From: Leptasterias polaris
Taxonomy: Eukaryota > Echinodermata > Asteroidea > Forcipulatida > Asteriidae
Direction: 5' to 3'
Length of the DNA stretch: 64,000 nt
Assembly: GCA_037783415.1 (NCBI GenBank)
Contig: JAZGTN010000235.1
Span: forward strand, 151,501 to 215,500
The notes under the pieces: generated by a model
What the model was told of the DNA's origin: nothing
Seen by the model: the letters and a program-made list of their open reading frames with translations, nothing else
Databases searched by the model: none
Shown here: positions 35,787 to 45,939 of the stretch, piece after piece
Position numbering within the stretch: the stretch's first letter is position 1
Layout: every line of letters starts with the position of its first letter
Position numbers and translations under genes: made by a program

Positions 35787-38621
35787 CTGCCCCCTCCAAG
35801 AACACTGCTTGTCCCCAAGCAGGCAGCGAACTCCCGTCCCGGTGGGAACACGCAACAACAACAACAACAACAACAACAAAAAGGCTGGCAAGTCTGTCCT
35901 ACTATGGCTGTTGGCCTTGTGTCTCTGGTCCGGCCGTCCCCGGCGGTGGCTGTCGCTGGGTCTCCGTCGGTTCCCACTCCATCCGCTCCATCCTCCACTC
36001 GTTCCGCAGGTGCGGAGCTGATTCACAGGCTCCGCTCCATAGGTTTGTACAGTGCGGGGCTGAGCCGTTGGCTCCGTTCCATGGGGTTGTTTGCGGAGCT
36101 GATTGACAGGCTCCGCACAATAGAATTGTGTAGTGCGGAGCTGAGCCGTGGGCTCTGCTCCATTGGTTTGCACAGTGCGGAGCTGATTCACAAGCTCCGC
36201 TCCATAGGGTTGTGCAGTGCGGAGCTGAGCTGTGGGCTCCGCTCCATTGGTTTGTACAGTGCGGAGCTGATTGACAAGCTCCGCTCCATAGGGTTGTGTA
36301 GTGCGGAGCTGAGCCGTGGGCTCTGCTCCATTGGTTTGTACAGTGCGGAGCTGATTGACAAGCTCCGCTCCATAGGGTTGTGTAGTGCGGAGCTGAGCCG
36401 TGGGCTCTGCTCCATTGGTTTGTACAGTGCGGAGCTGATTCACAAGCTCCGCTCCATAGGGTTGTGTAGTGCGGAGCTGAGCCGTGGGCTCTGCTCCATT
36501 GGTTTGTACAGTGCGGAGCTGATTCACAAGCTCCGCTCCATAGGGTTGTGTAGTGCGGAGCTGAGCCGTGGGCTCTGCTCCATTGGTTTGTACTGTGCGG
36601 AGCTGATTGACAAGCTCCGCTCCATAGGGTTGTGTAGTGCGGAGCTGAGCCGTGGGCTCTGCTCCATTGGTTTGTACAGTGCGGAGCTGATTCACAAGCT
36701 CCGCTCCATAGGGTTGTGTAGTGCGGAGCTGAGCCGTGGGCTCTGCTCCATTGGTTTGTACAGTGCGGAGCTGATTGACAAGCTCCGCTCCATAGGGTTG
36801 TGTAGTGCGGAGCTGAGCCGTGGGCTCTGCTCCATTGGTTTGTACAGTGCGGAGCTGATTCACAAGCTCCGCTCCATAGGGTTGTGTAGTGCGGAGCTGA
36901 GCCGTGGGCTCTGCTCCATTGGTTTGTACAGTGCGGAGCTGATTCACAAGCTCCGCTCCATAGGGTTGTGTAGTGCGGAGCTGAGCCGTGGGCTCTGCTC
37001 CATTGGTTTGTACAGTGCGGAGCTGATTGACAAGCTCCGCTCCATAGGGTTGTGTAGTGCGGAGCTGAGCCGTGGGCTCTGCTCCATTGGTTTGTACAGT
37101 GCGGAGCTGATTCACAAGCTCCGCTCCATAGGGTTGTGTAGTGCGGAGCTGAGCCGTGGGCTCTGCTCCATTGGTTTGTACAGTGCGGAGCTGATTCACA
37201 AGCTCCGCTCCATAGGGTTGTGTAGTGCGGAGCTGAGCCGTGGGCTCTGCTCCATTGGTTTGTACAGTGCGGAGCTGATTGACAAGCTCCGCTCCATAGG
37301 GTTGTGTAGTGCGGAGCTGAGCCGTGGGCTCTGCTCCATTGGTTTGTACAGTGCGGAGCTGGTTCACAAGCTCCGCTCCATAGGGTTGTGTAGTGCGGAG
37401 CTGAGCCGTGGGCTCTGCTCCATTGGTTTGTACAGTGCGGAGCTGATTCACAAGCTCCGCTCCATAGGGTTGTGTAGTGCGGAGCTGAGCCGTGGGCTCT
37501 GCTCCATTGGTTTGTACAGTGCGGAGCTGATTCACAAGCTCCGCTCCATAGGGTTGTGTAGTGCGGAGCTGAGCCGTGGGCTCTGCTCCATTGGTTTGTA
37601 CAGTGCGGAGCTGATTGACAAGCTCCGCACAAAAGAAATGTGCGGGGTCGAGTTGAATCAAATTCTCTGTCTCATAGGCCTGTGCTGTCAGCCTCTGGTC
37701 AACAAGACCACGCACTTCCGTGCCGTGACTTCGTGGCTCCTGGGCCCGCTGCGGTGTAGACTGGGCATCCCCCATGTGGGCACGCTCCCGGAAGAAAGGC
37801 CCCGAAGAAAGCTGCTCCACAACCGCATGTCCGGGGTGAGGATGGCCCAGTTCCGAAAAGAGCCGCGCTCTGATGTCTCCCGCCGAATGCCACGGGGAGG
37901 GGAAGGTCGGTTCCGTGTGGGACCGCCCCAACCCCTCCCTGGTCTCTGGGGCATGCTGCGGAGAGGCACAGAACTGCTTCCTTGGAACCCGCTCCGATCC
38001 TTCCCCCCTCACGTCGGTGCTCCGTCGCCCCGACCCTTCCGCCCCTCTCATGTCGGTGCTCTGTTGAGAGAACCAGAACGATTCTGTGAGGGATCGCCCC
38101 GACCCCTCCAGCCCCCTCGTGTCTGTGCTCTGTTGAGAGAGCCGGAACGATTCCGAGGGATCGCCCCGACCCCTCCGCCCACTTCGTGCCGGTACGTTGC
38201 GGAGGGAGCCGGAACGATTCCGTGTGGTACCGCTCCGACCCCCCGCGCCCACCTGACCCGACGTGGACGTGACTCTACTGACCTTAAGAACCTGTGGCTG
38301 ACCCCCCTCATCTCCACTGTTGCTCCTACCGGCCTCTCCCAGCCCTAGGAATGATAAAATCTCATCCACTGTAGACCACAATGGCCCACCCATTGTCTGA
38401 GTCTGGCTCGGCGTGTCCCCAGCATCTGCTGAGTCTGACGCCAAACTACCCAACACACGTGAAAACCCCCACAGAGAAAACAATCTTTTTACCTGATTCC
38501 AGTGTCTTGCTAGTGCTCCTGCCGTCCCGTCGCTGCCACCAATGTAACAAGAATTTGTCCACAGATTCTTCTCAGCAGAACACAACAAAAACACACAGCA
38601 GGATACAGTTTTCTCGGTCAA
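35694..38621 (-). CDS. Long repeat-bearing ORF of the LTR element (975 codons), unknown product
   Basis: The open frame starts inside the 5' LTR, reads through the primer-binding site, has about 280 unique residues rich in Ser/Gly/Arg, then about 19 copies of a 28-residue unit made of two 14-residue halves (AELVNQLRTVQTNG and AEPTAQLRTTQPYG). The C-terminus is unique and includes a Leu run from a CAA repeat. No gag zinc knuckle or enzyme motif was seen. Because the DNA unit is 84 bp, long frames stay open on both strands by necessity. It may be a degenerate gag-like frame or no protein at all. Confidence 0.3.
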   Translation of the reverse strand: MTEKTVSCCVFLLCSAEKNLWTNSCYIGGSDGTAGALARHWNQVKRLFSLWGFSRVLGSLASDSADAGDTPSQTQTMGGPLWSTVDEILSFLGLGEAGRSNSGDEGGQPQVLKVSRVTSTSGQVGAGGRSGTTRNRSGSLRNVPARSGRRGRGDPSESFRLSQQSTDTRGLEGSGRSLTESFWFSQQSTDMRGAEGSGRRSTDVRGEGSERVPRKQFCASPQHAPETREGLGRSHTEPTFPSPWHSAGDIRARLFSELGHPHPGHAVVEQLSSGPFFRERAHMGDAQSTPQRAQEPRSHGTEVRGLVDQRLTAQAYETENLIQLDPAHFFCAELVNQLRTVQTNGAEPTAQLRTTQPYGAELVNQLRTVQTNGAEPTAQLRTTQPYGAELVNQLRTVQTNGAEPTAQLRTTQPYGAELVNQLRTVQTNGAEPTAQLRTTQPYGAELVNQLRTVQTNGAEPTAQLRTTQPYGAELVNQLRTVQTNGAEPTAQLRTTQPYGAELVNQLRTVQTNGAEPTAQLRTTQPYGAELVNQLRTVQTNGAEPTAQLRTTQPYGAELVNQLRTVQTNGAEPTAQLRTTQPYGAELVNQLRTVQTNGAEPTAQLRTTQPYGAELVNQLRTVQTNGAEPTAQLRTTQPYGAELVNQLRTVQTNGAEPTAQLRTTQPYGAELVNQLRTVQTNGAEPTAQLRTTQPYGAELVNQLRTVQTNGAEPTAQLRTTQPYGAELVNQLRTVQTNGAEPTAQLRTTQPYGAELVNQLRTVQTNGAEPTAQLRTTQPYGAELVNQLRTVQTNGAEPTAQLRTAQPYGAELVNQLRTVQTNGAEPTAQLRTTQFYCAEPVNQLRKQPHGTEPTAQPRTVQTYGAEPVNQLRTCGTSGGWSGWSGNRRRPSDSHRRGRPDQRHKANSHSRTDLPAFLLLLLLLLLRVPTGTGVRCLLGDKQCSWRGQCSVWPRPFSERAPARARWEPCYRAASWRAL
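35852..35879 (+). repeat. (CAA)n microsatellite inside the LTR element
   Basis: Nine tandem CAA units near the 3' LTR. On the minus strand they give a poly-Leu stretch in the long frame. Confidence 0.9.
36010..37630. repeat. 84-bp minisatellite of two 42-bp half-units in the LTR element
   Basis: About 19 copies. Each unit joins GCGGAGCTGATTSACAAGCT + CCGCTCCATAGGGTTGTGTA and GTGCGGAGCTGAGCCGTGGG + CTCTGCTCCATTGGTTTGTA. The first half contains an 8-bp stem, GCGGAGCT/AGCTCCGC, with an 8-nt loop. Copies are nearly identical; the main variation is ATTCACAAG versus ATTGACAAG, while the outermost units are more diverged. Confidence 0.95.
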
Positions 38622-38858
38622 TTCTTTACTGGTTTATTCAACACGTCTCTACTCCAAGACTCACATGACAAGAAGAACGTTTAGGCCACGTCTTCCCAAC
38701 GAGACGGGTGTCCCAGCCGTTCAGCGAGGGGCCCGCTGCGACACAGCTCTAACAACGGTGCCGCGTCACAGCGCCCTCCAGGAGGCCGCTCGGTAACACG
38801 GCTCCCACCGAGCCCGTGCTGGCGCCCTCTCGCTGAACGGTCTGGGCCAAACGCTACA
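38543..38858 (-). repeat. 5' LTR of the LTR element
   Basis: Identical partner of 35471-35786. The primer-binding site lies immediately inside on the minus strand. Confidence 0.93.
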
Positions 38859-38862
38859 GTAT

Positions 38863-39657
38863 TCTGAACAAGACTTCTAATGATCTCGTGATAACATCTT
38901 TTGATCATACGAGACTGAATCGAATGTCAGTCATGTAAATAATACTTTATTATAAAATAACCAACATTAACAAGTTTTGACAAGTTTGTGTATAAATTAG
39001 TTCAAATAAATCAATAACACATCATTGTTGGGGTTTTTTTTCAATTTATTGGAGTGTTGACTGTTGTAGTAATATAATATGTACGTGCAGTTATTGCAAA
39101 TTTGTATATGCTTTATTTATGTATTTCTTGTGACAGACACTTGTTTTGACAAACAAAATAATTATAATAAAAATACTGAATGCCTGAAATAGCCTTCAAA
39201 CTGTTTGAAGTAAACAGGTGTTTATTTGTTAATTGAATATGAGTCAATAAGGGATTTTCATGAAAGCCGATTACCTATTTTTTAAAGTTTAAAATAAACA
39301 CCATGTCATTTAGAATATTTTTTCCACCACAAATCAATATTGCTCTGTTTTCATTCATTATTGTATTTGTAATGCTTTGTCAGATATTTGTTTGGTTGAC
39401 CTTGTTATTCCATTTGATCTGATATTGTGTACATTAACTCCCAGACAGTTGAAGGATGAACTTGTTTTGTGTATTTTACCTTGCAGTTTATGATGATGTC
39501 CAGCAAAATTATTACAACATTTTTTGAAGGGAGCCGCACCATTCTCCCTGTGCTCACAATAGACAAAAGAACTTCCTTTCTTGCCAGTCTTTGTAATATT
39601 TTTACCCGGTTTGTTATTGGTAAATAAATTTTAAATATTCTTATTTTGTCTCTGCAG
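38863..39657. other. ASNS presumed intron 1, distal part
   Basis: AT-rich DNA ending in TTTTGTCTCTGCAG, a good 3' splice site for the exon that carries the ASNS start codon. No other content was recognised. Confidence 0.5.
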
Positions 39658-39699
39658 TGGTGCAGATTTTGTTGAAAATAAGACAACAAAGGATACATC

Positions 39700-42600
39700 A
39701 TGTGTGGAATTTGGGCAATCTTTGGTTGTGACCAAGATGTTTCTAAACAGTGTAACAGTGCATTGAAAATAGCTCACCGTGGTCCAGACTCTTTCCGTAT
39801 TGAGAACATCAATCACTACAATAACTGCTGTCTAGCCTTCCATCGATTGGTCATCGTGGATGACATCTATGGTATGCAGCCAATGAGAATCCGGAGCCAT
39901 CCCCACATCTATGTGCTGTACAACGGAGAAATCTACAACTACCGCACTGTAAGAAGGTTTCTATTTTTATGATAATTAACCTTTAGTTTGTGTTCAACGA
40001 TGTAACTAGACATGTTCATTTTAAGGAGGCAAGTTAAGTAGCCGTTAATTGACATATGTTTACGCATCCTATTCCATTCACTGTTTTTTTTTCTTCCCAA
40101 TCTCATTTTGGTAGGGGAGCGGGGGCAAGGGGGAGGCAAGCACCAGCCCCCCCCCCCCTTGCAGGTTGTCTCACTGTAGGCCTATGTACTGTAGTGATTG
40201 TGTGATAACTCACTCAGGCATGTCTTGTCCTGTTTCTTCTTCTGACTCTGGACTTGCTGTAATGCCAATGCTACACTTCAGTACATTATTTTAATCCTTG
40301 AACATGGATGTTTTCTTTGTTCATGAGAGTTTGTGTAATTTTTGAAGTATTATTTATTCTTATCTTTTCAGGTACAGAAACAGTTTGGCTTTCAGTATTT
40401 GACTGAATGTGATGGTGAGGCCATAATCCACCTGTACGCCCAAGGAGGAGCAGAGTATGCTGCCTCAATGCTGGATGGTGTCTTTGCTTTCTGTTTATTA
40501 GACACAGCTGCCAAGAAGGCAAGTATAATTCACCATGCAGCAGGTCAAGTTTCATGCTGATATGAAAATATTGCTTTCAAAGACAAAAAGTTACAGTTAG
40601 TCAAACGGAATCCCTGTTCCTCCTGAAAAACAATCACAATGAAAAACAGTGCTGTTAGTTAGGTGTTTTTATGAGAAAGTTTCAGATTCAAGATGTCCCA
40701 TTGAGATCCTCTGCAATCTGCTAATTAGATTTTCCAATAACATGTACAGGTTTATCTTGGTCGAGACACATATGGAGTTCGTCCAATGTTCAGACTCCTA
40801 AAGGATGATGGGTTTCTTGCTATCTGCTCTGAGGCAAAAGGTCAGTGTTATTGATGTTTCATTATCTCTTTCTTTTTAGAGCTGAAATATGATCAGAGTA
40901 AAAGTTGCGTTAACTCTAGTAATACTTTGCGGTAATGTAGCATTTCCAGGTATTGATCGTTATATTAATGTAGTCTCAGTCTTGACAGATCAAGGGGCTA
41001 GCATAAAGCACTTAACCTTAATTTGGTCATGATACATTACTAAAAGAATAAACTTCGTTAGGAAAAACTGGCAATTGTGAAAGGGGCAGAAACAAGATGC
41101 TCAGTTAAGAACTTTGTTTAACCTTTGATTGCTGTGTTTGATAATTCACAAAGTAAGTTTTACCAAGGGGCATTCGTGGTTAAAGAGTTTAGTATTTCAT
41201 TACAGTACACTCAGATCAACACAACCTATGGAACCCATCGAATACTTCATGTGAAGTGAATCAATATAGTTGGTATGTGTCATAGGGCATACGTGTAGGG
41301 GACTAGTCAAGGCAAAGCATGGACAATATCTGGCACAATGGGGTAGAGGTCATTTTAATGTTACTTGTATTGGTACTGTGATATTATACCAATAAATTAT
41401 CTACTTATTGAGCTGCATTCATGGTCCATTGAGTTTTGGGTCAGGAAGTTTATTTATTTTAGCAAACAGTCTCCGTACAAATTTCTATGGAAGCGGTAGT
41501 GTCCTTAACTTTATTCTCATGGTGAAATCCTAACATTGCTTGATGTTCCATAAATTTTGTTTCAGGATTGTTAGGACTTGCCCATGGAGATGAAGACCAT
41601 AATATTGAAATCATTCCGTTTCCTCCTGGAAATGTGGAAAGCTACGACCTAGATTCCTCTGGCAAAGTGACACTTTGTGAGAGAGTGGAGTTTCATTCTT
41701 TTGAGAACAAGCCCAAATGGTCAGACATCCCAATGGCTGTTAAACCAAATGGTAATTAATGTGACTGATTTGTTTCAATTTTATATCAAGTTAATGATTG
41801 ACACTTGGTTATTTGTATTAAGATGTTGCTGTGATATTTCTGCAATCATCTCTATGCTTTAATTAGATATGATTAATTTTGAAGGATCATGAAAGACTGT
41901 AGAAGGAAGTGTGTTTTATAAACAAGACATTCAATTCAAATGTCAAAGCACTTGTTACACCATCGATTATTGGTATTTTTTGTATTGTTTCCCTTCTTTA
42001 GAGAGAGTTCATCCTGCCCTTATTGTGATTAATTCGTAATTTGTTTTGATCCTGATTGTAATTAATTATCAATTATGTTTATATTAATACTAGGTGAAGA
42101 TATTCATGAAAATATTCGCATCCTCATCACTGATGCAGTCCGGAAACGTCTGATGACTCACCGTCATATCGGATGTCTTTTGTCTGGTAAGATTAATAAC
42201 TTCATCTTCTCAGTTCACAGTCAAAACTCGAGTATTCTTATTTCACATGCAGATAATGAACTCTGAGTAGCTGAAGTGATGCACTTTGTTATTGGTTTGT
42301 ACTTTATGTGATTTTTTTTCAGGTGGGCTAGACTCTAGTTTGATAGCAGCTCTTGTGGTCAAGTTAGCCAAGGAATCTGGACTTCAGTACCTGATACAGA
42401 CCTACTCTATTGGGATGGAAGGAAGTCCTGATGTGCTCGCAGCTAGAAAGGTACAAATTAAATAATTTAAATAAAACAGAGGTCTAAGCACTAATTTAGT
42501 CTGTCTTAGCCCTCAATCTTCCCTTAACCCTCTTGCTGTCTGACCATTCAATACCATTCACTGTGGTTTTGAATGATAGATAAGCTATGCCAGCCTTGCA

Positions 42601-44547
42601 ATATGATACCATGAGGGAATGCATGTACACAGTACACAGTTAGTTCTGTGCACAGTTGTGCCACCATACACAACTTTGGCAGTTGAATGGTTTCAAATGG
42701 TTGGTCAACTCACTTGAAAATGTTGCGAACAGTAGGAGGGTTAACGTTGCAATTGTTTGTGGATATATTCAATATGGTATCATGTTAGGAATGTTCCTTT
42801 TTATATTGCAGCGATATTATTATCTGTAATACTCTTAGGTTGACTGCTTATTTAGTTTGTATCCATTCTGCTGTTAATGTCACCTAATAAAATAACAAAA
42901 TCTTATCTTTAACAGGTTGCAGCGCATATTGGCAGTGAACACCATGAGGTATCTTTTACGCCCGAGGAAGGAATTGCTGCCCTGGAAGATGTTATTTATT
43001 CCCTAGAAAGTTGGGACACGACAACAATCAGAGCCTCTGTTGGTGTGTATGTTTTTTTTACATTGTCCCAATATCATCAAGGTATTGAGTTTCATAAGAA
43101 ACTTCATATGGTCTCTTTAAGAGATGTTTCATAAGATGAAAACAATGTACATTATGGCCATTAGAACTGATGTTTCAAACAAAAGTCTTAAAACCAACTG
43201 AGAAAGTTTTATCCTTAAAACTATATGACCATTAGATATTAAATCACTTTGAATTCAGCAAAATCAATAGATGATAGTTTTAGTGCTGCTTTATCATAAT
43301 CATCAAACTATGGATTGTTTATAATTTTGGTTGTCCAGGCCTTTCCCAAGAGAATAATAGGCACCAGTATTTAACTTTGTGGTATTTTTTTTATACTTTT
43401 ACAGGTATGTACTTAGTCTCTCGCTACATTAAGAAAGAAACAGATAGGGTTGTGATATTTTCAGGGGAGGGGGCTGATGAGGTTGCCCAGGGTTATATCT
43501 ATTTTCACCAGCAACCCTCCATTGAAGAAGGGGACGCTGAAAGTCGACGTCTTCTGAAGGATTTGTATCTTTATGATGTATTAAGATCGGACCGTACCAC
43601 TGCAGCCCATGGGTGAGTACCAAAGAAGAAAAGGGTCAACCATTTGTCTTTAAAAGAGGTTGATTGTGTACACATTTTAGTTGCTTATTTTTCTTGTAGT
43701 CTTTGCCACAGTGCAGTGTTCTAACAGAATTATTTTGATATTTACTGTATAGCTTGGAGTTACGTGTACCTCTGCTTGATCATCACTTCACTTCATACTA
43801 TCTATCACTGCCTGCCAGTATGAGGTGTCCTCAACATGGAAAGGAGAAGTATCTTCTCAGGAAGGCATTTGATGGCACAGGCCTTCTGCCATCAGAGATC
43901 CTTTGGCGACCTAAAGAAGCATTCAGTGATGGTGTTTCCTCAGTTAAGAAATCCTGGTACGAGAGTCTGCAAGAGTTTGTCAGCCAAGAGGTATAATAAT
44001 AATGTTATTCTTTAATCAAGTAAGTTTGATGCAAATTGTAGGACTCATTAGACAGACCCCATTTTGCCATTGGCAGAAGTGGTGACACATCATTGCAACA
44101 ATTAAAAAAATGTAGACTTTTAAAAACTATTGGGTTTTAAATCCAAAGTCAATGCACTGAGTTACATTAACACTTTTGTTTATGTGTCTCAAGATGTTGA
44201 TGGTATTTATTCTTGTATAATATCTTTCTCAAGTCAAGTTTTATCCCATCATCAATAATGAGAGTCATTTATCTTGGATAACTAATAATACTTTCTTGTA
44301 TTTTATGTAGGTGGATGACGCCATGTTAGAAAATTCTCCAAAGAGATTTCCGTTCAACCCTCCTACAACCAAAGAATCTTATTACTACCGTGACGTATTT
44401 GAGAAGCACTTCAAGGGTCATGCTAAATGGATTCCATACAGGTGGATGCCAAAGTGGTGTGGATATACAGATGACCCATCAGCAAGAGCTCTTAAACACT
44501 ACAAGCAATCTGATGTAGATAAAGAAAAGAAAGATCTTGAGGTTTAA
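39700..44547 (+). CDS. ASNS: Asparagine synthetase (glutamine-hydrolysing)
   Basis: Makes asparagine from aspartate, ATP and glutamine in the cytosol (EC 6.3.5.4). Ten coding exons join to 567 codons (human 561): 39700-39948, 40372-40518, 40750-40840, 41566-41751, 42094-42186, 42323-42450, 42916-43042, 43405-43612, 43753-43990, 44311-44547. The N-terminal glutaminase domain begins MCGIWAIFG, with nucleophile Cys2 after Met removal, and includes AHRGPDS and YNGEIYNY. The C-terminal synthetase domain has the ATP pyrophosphatase loop SGGLDSS (about 255-261), FSGEGADE, and [11 protein letters not shown]. The exon starts in a spliced 5' UTR context (acceptor at 39656-39657). The intron after the second coding exon uses GC-AG instead of GT-AG. 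Human ASNS is induced by ATF4 on amino-acid shortage. Confidence 0.96.
40519..40749 (+). other. GC-AG intron of ASNS
   Basis: The exon ends GCCAAGAAG and the intron starts GCAAGT, with acceptor TGTACAG before GTTTATCTTGG. Joining here gives [15 protein letters not shown], the expected ASNS sequence. A GT donor that keeps the frame was not seen. Confidence 0.85.
42528..42740. mobile_element. piggyBac-type MITE, copy A (ASNS intron 6)
   Basis: Flanked by TTAA on both sides, with ends CCCTCTTGCTGTC and, inverted, CCCTCCTACTGTTC. It is about 75-80% similar over its length to 59088-59308, in opposite orientation. No coding capacity. Confidence 0.8.
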
Positions 44548-45630
44548 ATAGGGACACTGTCCGAACTTTGCCTGAATTGATAAGAACAGGAGACTAATGT
44601 GTTTGACCAACTCATATTCTGCTTTAAAAGCTTGTTAAAAAGTGTGTACAACATTGGTAAGATTGAAATATAAATGTTCACAGATTTGCACATAACTTAC
44701 ATAGTATAAAGATGGTCATGGTGGAAAACTTCCATTGAAATAGTTTGCTTGAAATGCTATAAGGAAATTAGTAAAACAATAAGTCTTTATTACTGGTGAT
44801 AAAATCCGATGTTTGAAAACGGTGAAAACATATAATGGGGTTTTTCACTGTTTACTCATGACTCCGAGGATCGATTTAGCTGTTTCACGGGTTTGTTATT
44901 TAATGCAAGTTGGGTCACATCAGGTGTTGATACTGGTCTTTGTCAATTAACAATTTTGTACACACCCTTTAAATGATCAGTTCTTCACATTTTCCATGGT
45001 TATCTGCTTTCAAACTTTTCCTCAAAGAATGATTACGATTCCTGCATCAAGTTTCACCAGAATGAATATGATACAGTTGCAATGACTCACTCCAAGCGCT
45101 GAAAGTACAAGGGGATAAATACAGTCATTGAGCTAATTTGTTGTCCTCCCATATCAACTATTTTTGAAAGCCAGAAACCAGAAAAGTTAAATTGCTTAAG
45201 AAAACACCTGAGATTTAATTTTATGTTTCTTTATCTTGTGTACTATTTTACAATTTTATGAAGACTGAAGATTGGTTTTAATTTGAAATTAGCTTTTACT
45301 AATTCATTTTTTTGTTCAAGTTAAAAAAAAACTTGACTTTGACGAAACCATTCTTAGCCCCAAAAAAATTAATTTGAATTAATTTTAGCATCATTAAATG
45401 TTTGCTGTTTCACCATTGTAGAATGATTTTAGGTTGATTTAAGTGATACTTGAAAAGTAAAATAGATGATTAGTTAAATTAGTAGGTAAACATTATTTTT
45501 AGACTTATCTTGCTTTATGCCAAATTTTATGACAAACCTCTCCATTGTCTAAAAGGTTTAAATAATATGGTTATTATTTTGTTATTAAATACTTGTTTTA
45601 TTTAGAAAAGTCGTCCATAATTATTGGGTG
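44548..45630 (+). other. ASNS 3' UTR side
   Basis: AT-rich sequence after the stop codon. An ATTAAA near 45583 is a possible poly(A) signal. No other gene was seen. Confidence 0.4.
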
Positions 45631-45639
45631 GGAGGGGTG

Positions 45640-45810
45640 GGTGGGTATCAAGGATACAACCATTAAAAAAAAAACTAAAAAAAACACACCAACAAAAACC
45701 CAAAATCAAAAAAAAAGTCCGCCCCCCCAAAAAAAAAAACACCCAAAATATAAAAACATTTTTTTTTTTTAAGTCCGCCCCCCCTCAAAAAAAAAGTCAG
45801 AGTCCTTCTT
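45640..45810. repeat. A/C-rich low-complexity tract
   Basis: Runs of A and C with a repeated AAGTCCGCCCCCCC block. The small open frame through it is compositional. Confidence 0.8.
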
Positions 45811-45939
45811 TTTAATTTTGTAAAGGAAAGTGTTCGTCGGAATGAGAAAGTGAATGAATTTATATTGAAAATATTGCAGCTTAGAATCCTTGGTAATTTT
45901 AAAACTTGATGTACCTCATTCCATTGCGGGAGAAATCAA

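Larger units (their letters stand above)
35471..38858 (-). mobile_element. Non-autonomous LTR retrotransposon with internal minisatellite
   Basis: Two identical 316-bp LTRs with TG...CA ends flank a 2756-bp core. A 4-bp duplication GTAT lies outside both ends (35467-35470 and 38859-38862). Next to the 5' LTR, one base in, is TGGTGGCAGCGACGGGA, a primer-binding site close to the 3' end of tRNA-Leu. A polypurine tract precedes the 3' LTR. No protease, reverse transcriptase, RNase H or integrase is present, so it must rely on another element (LARD/TRIM-like). Identical LTRs imply recent insertion. It lies upstream of the ASNS coding exons, antisense to ASNS, and probably within ASNS intron 1. 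Confidence 0.9.

Noticed and set aside
35904..38348. 814-codon plus-strand frame and 576-codon minus-strand frame
   Set aside because: Mirror and shifted readings of the 84-bp array; no independent sign of coding.
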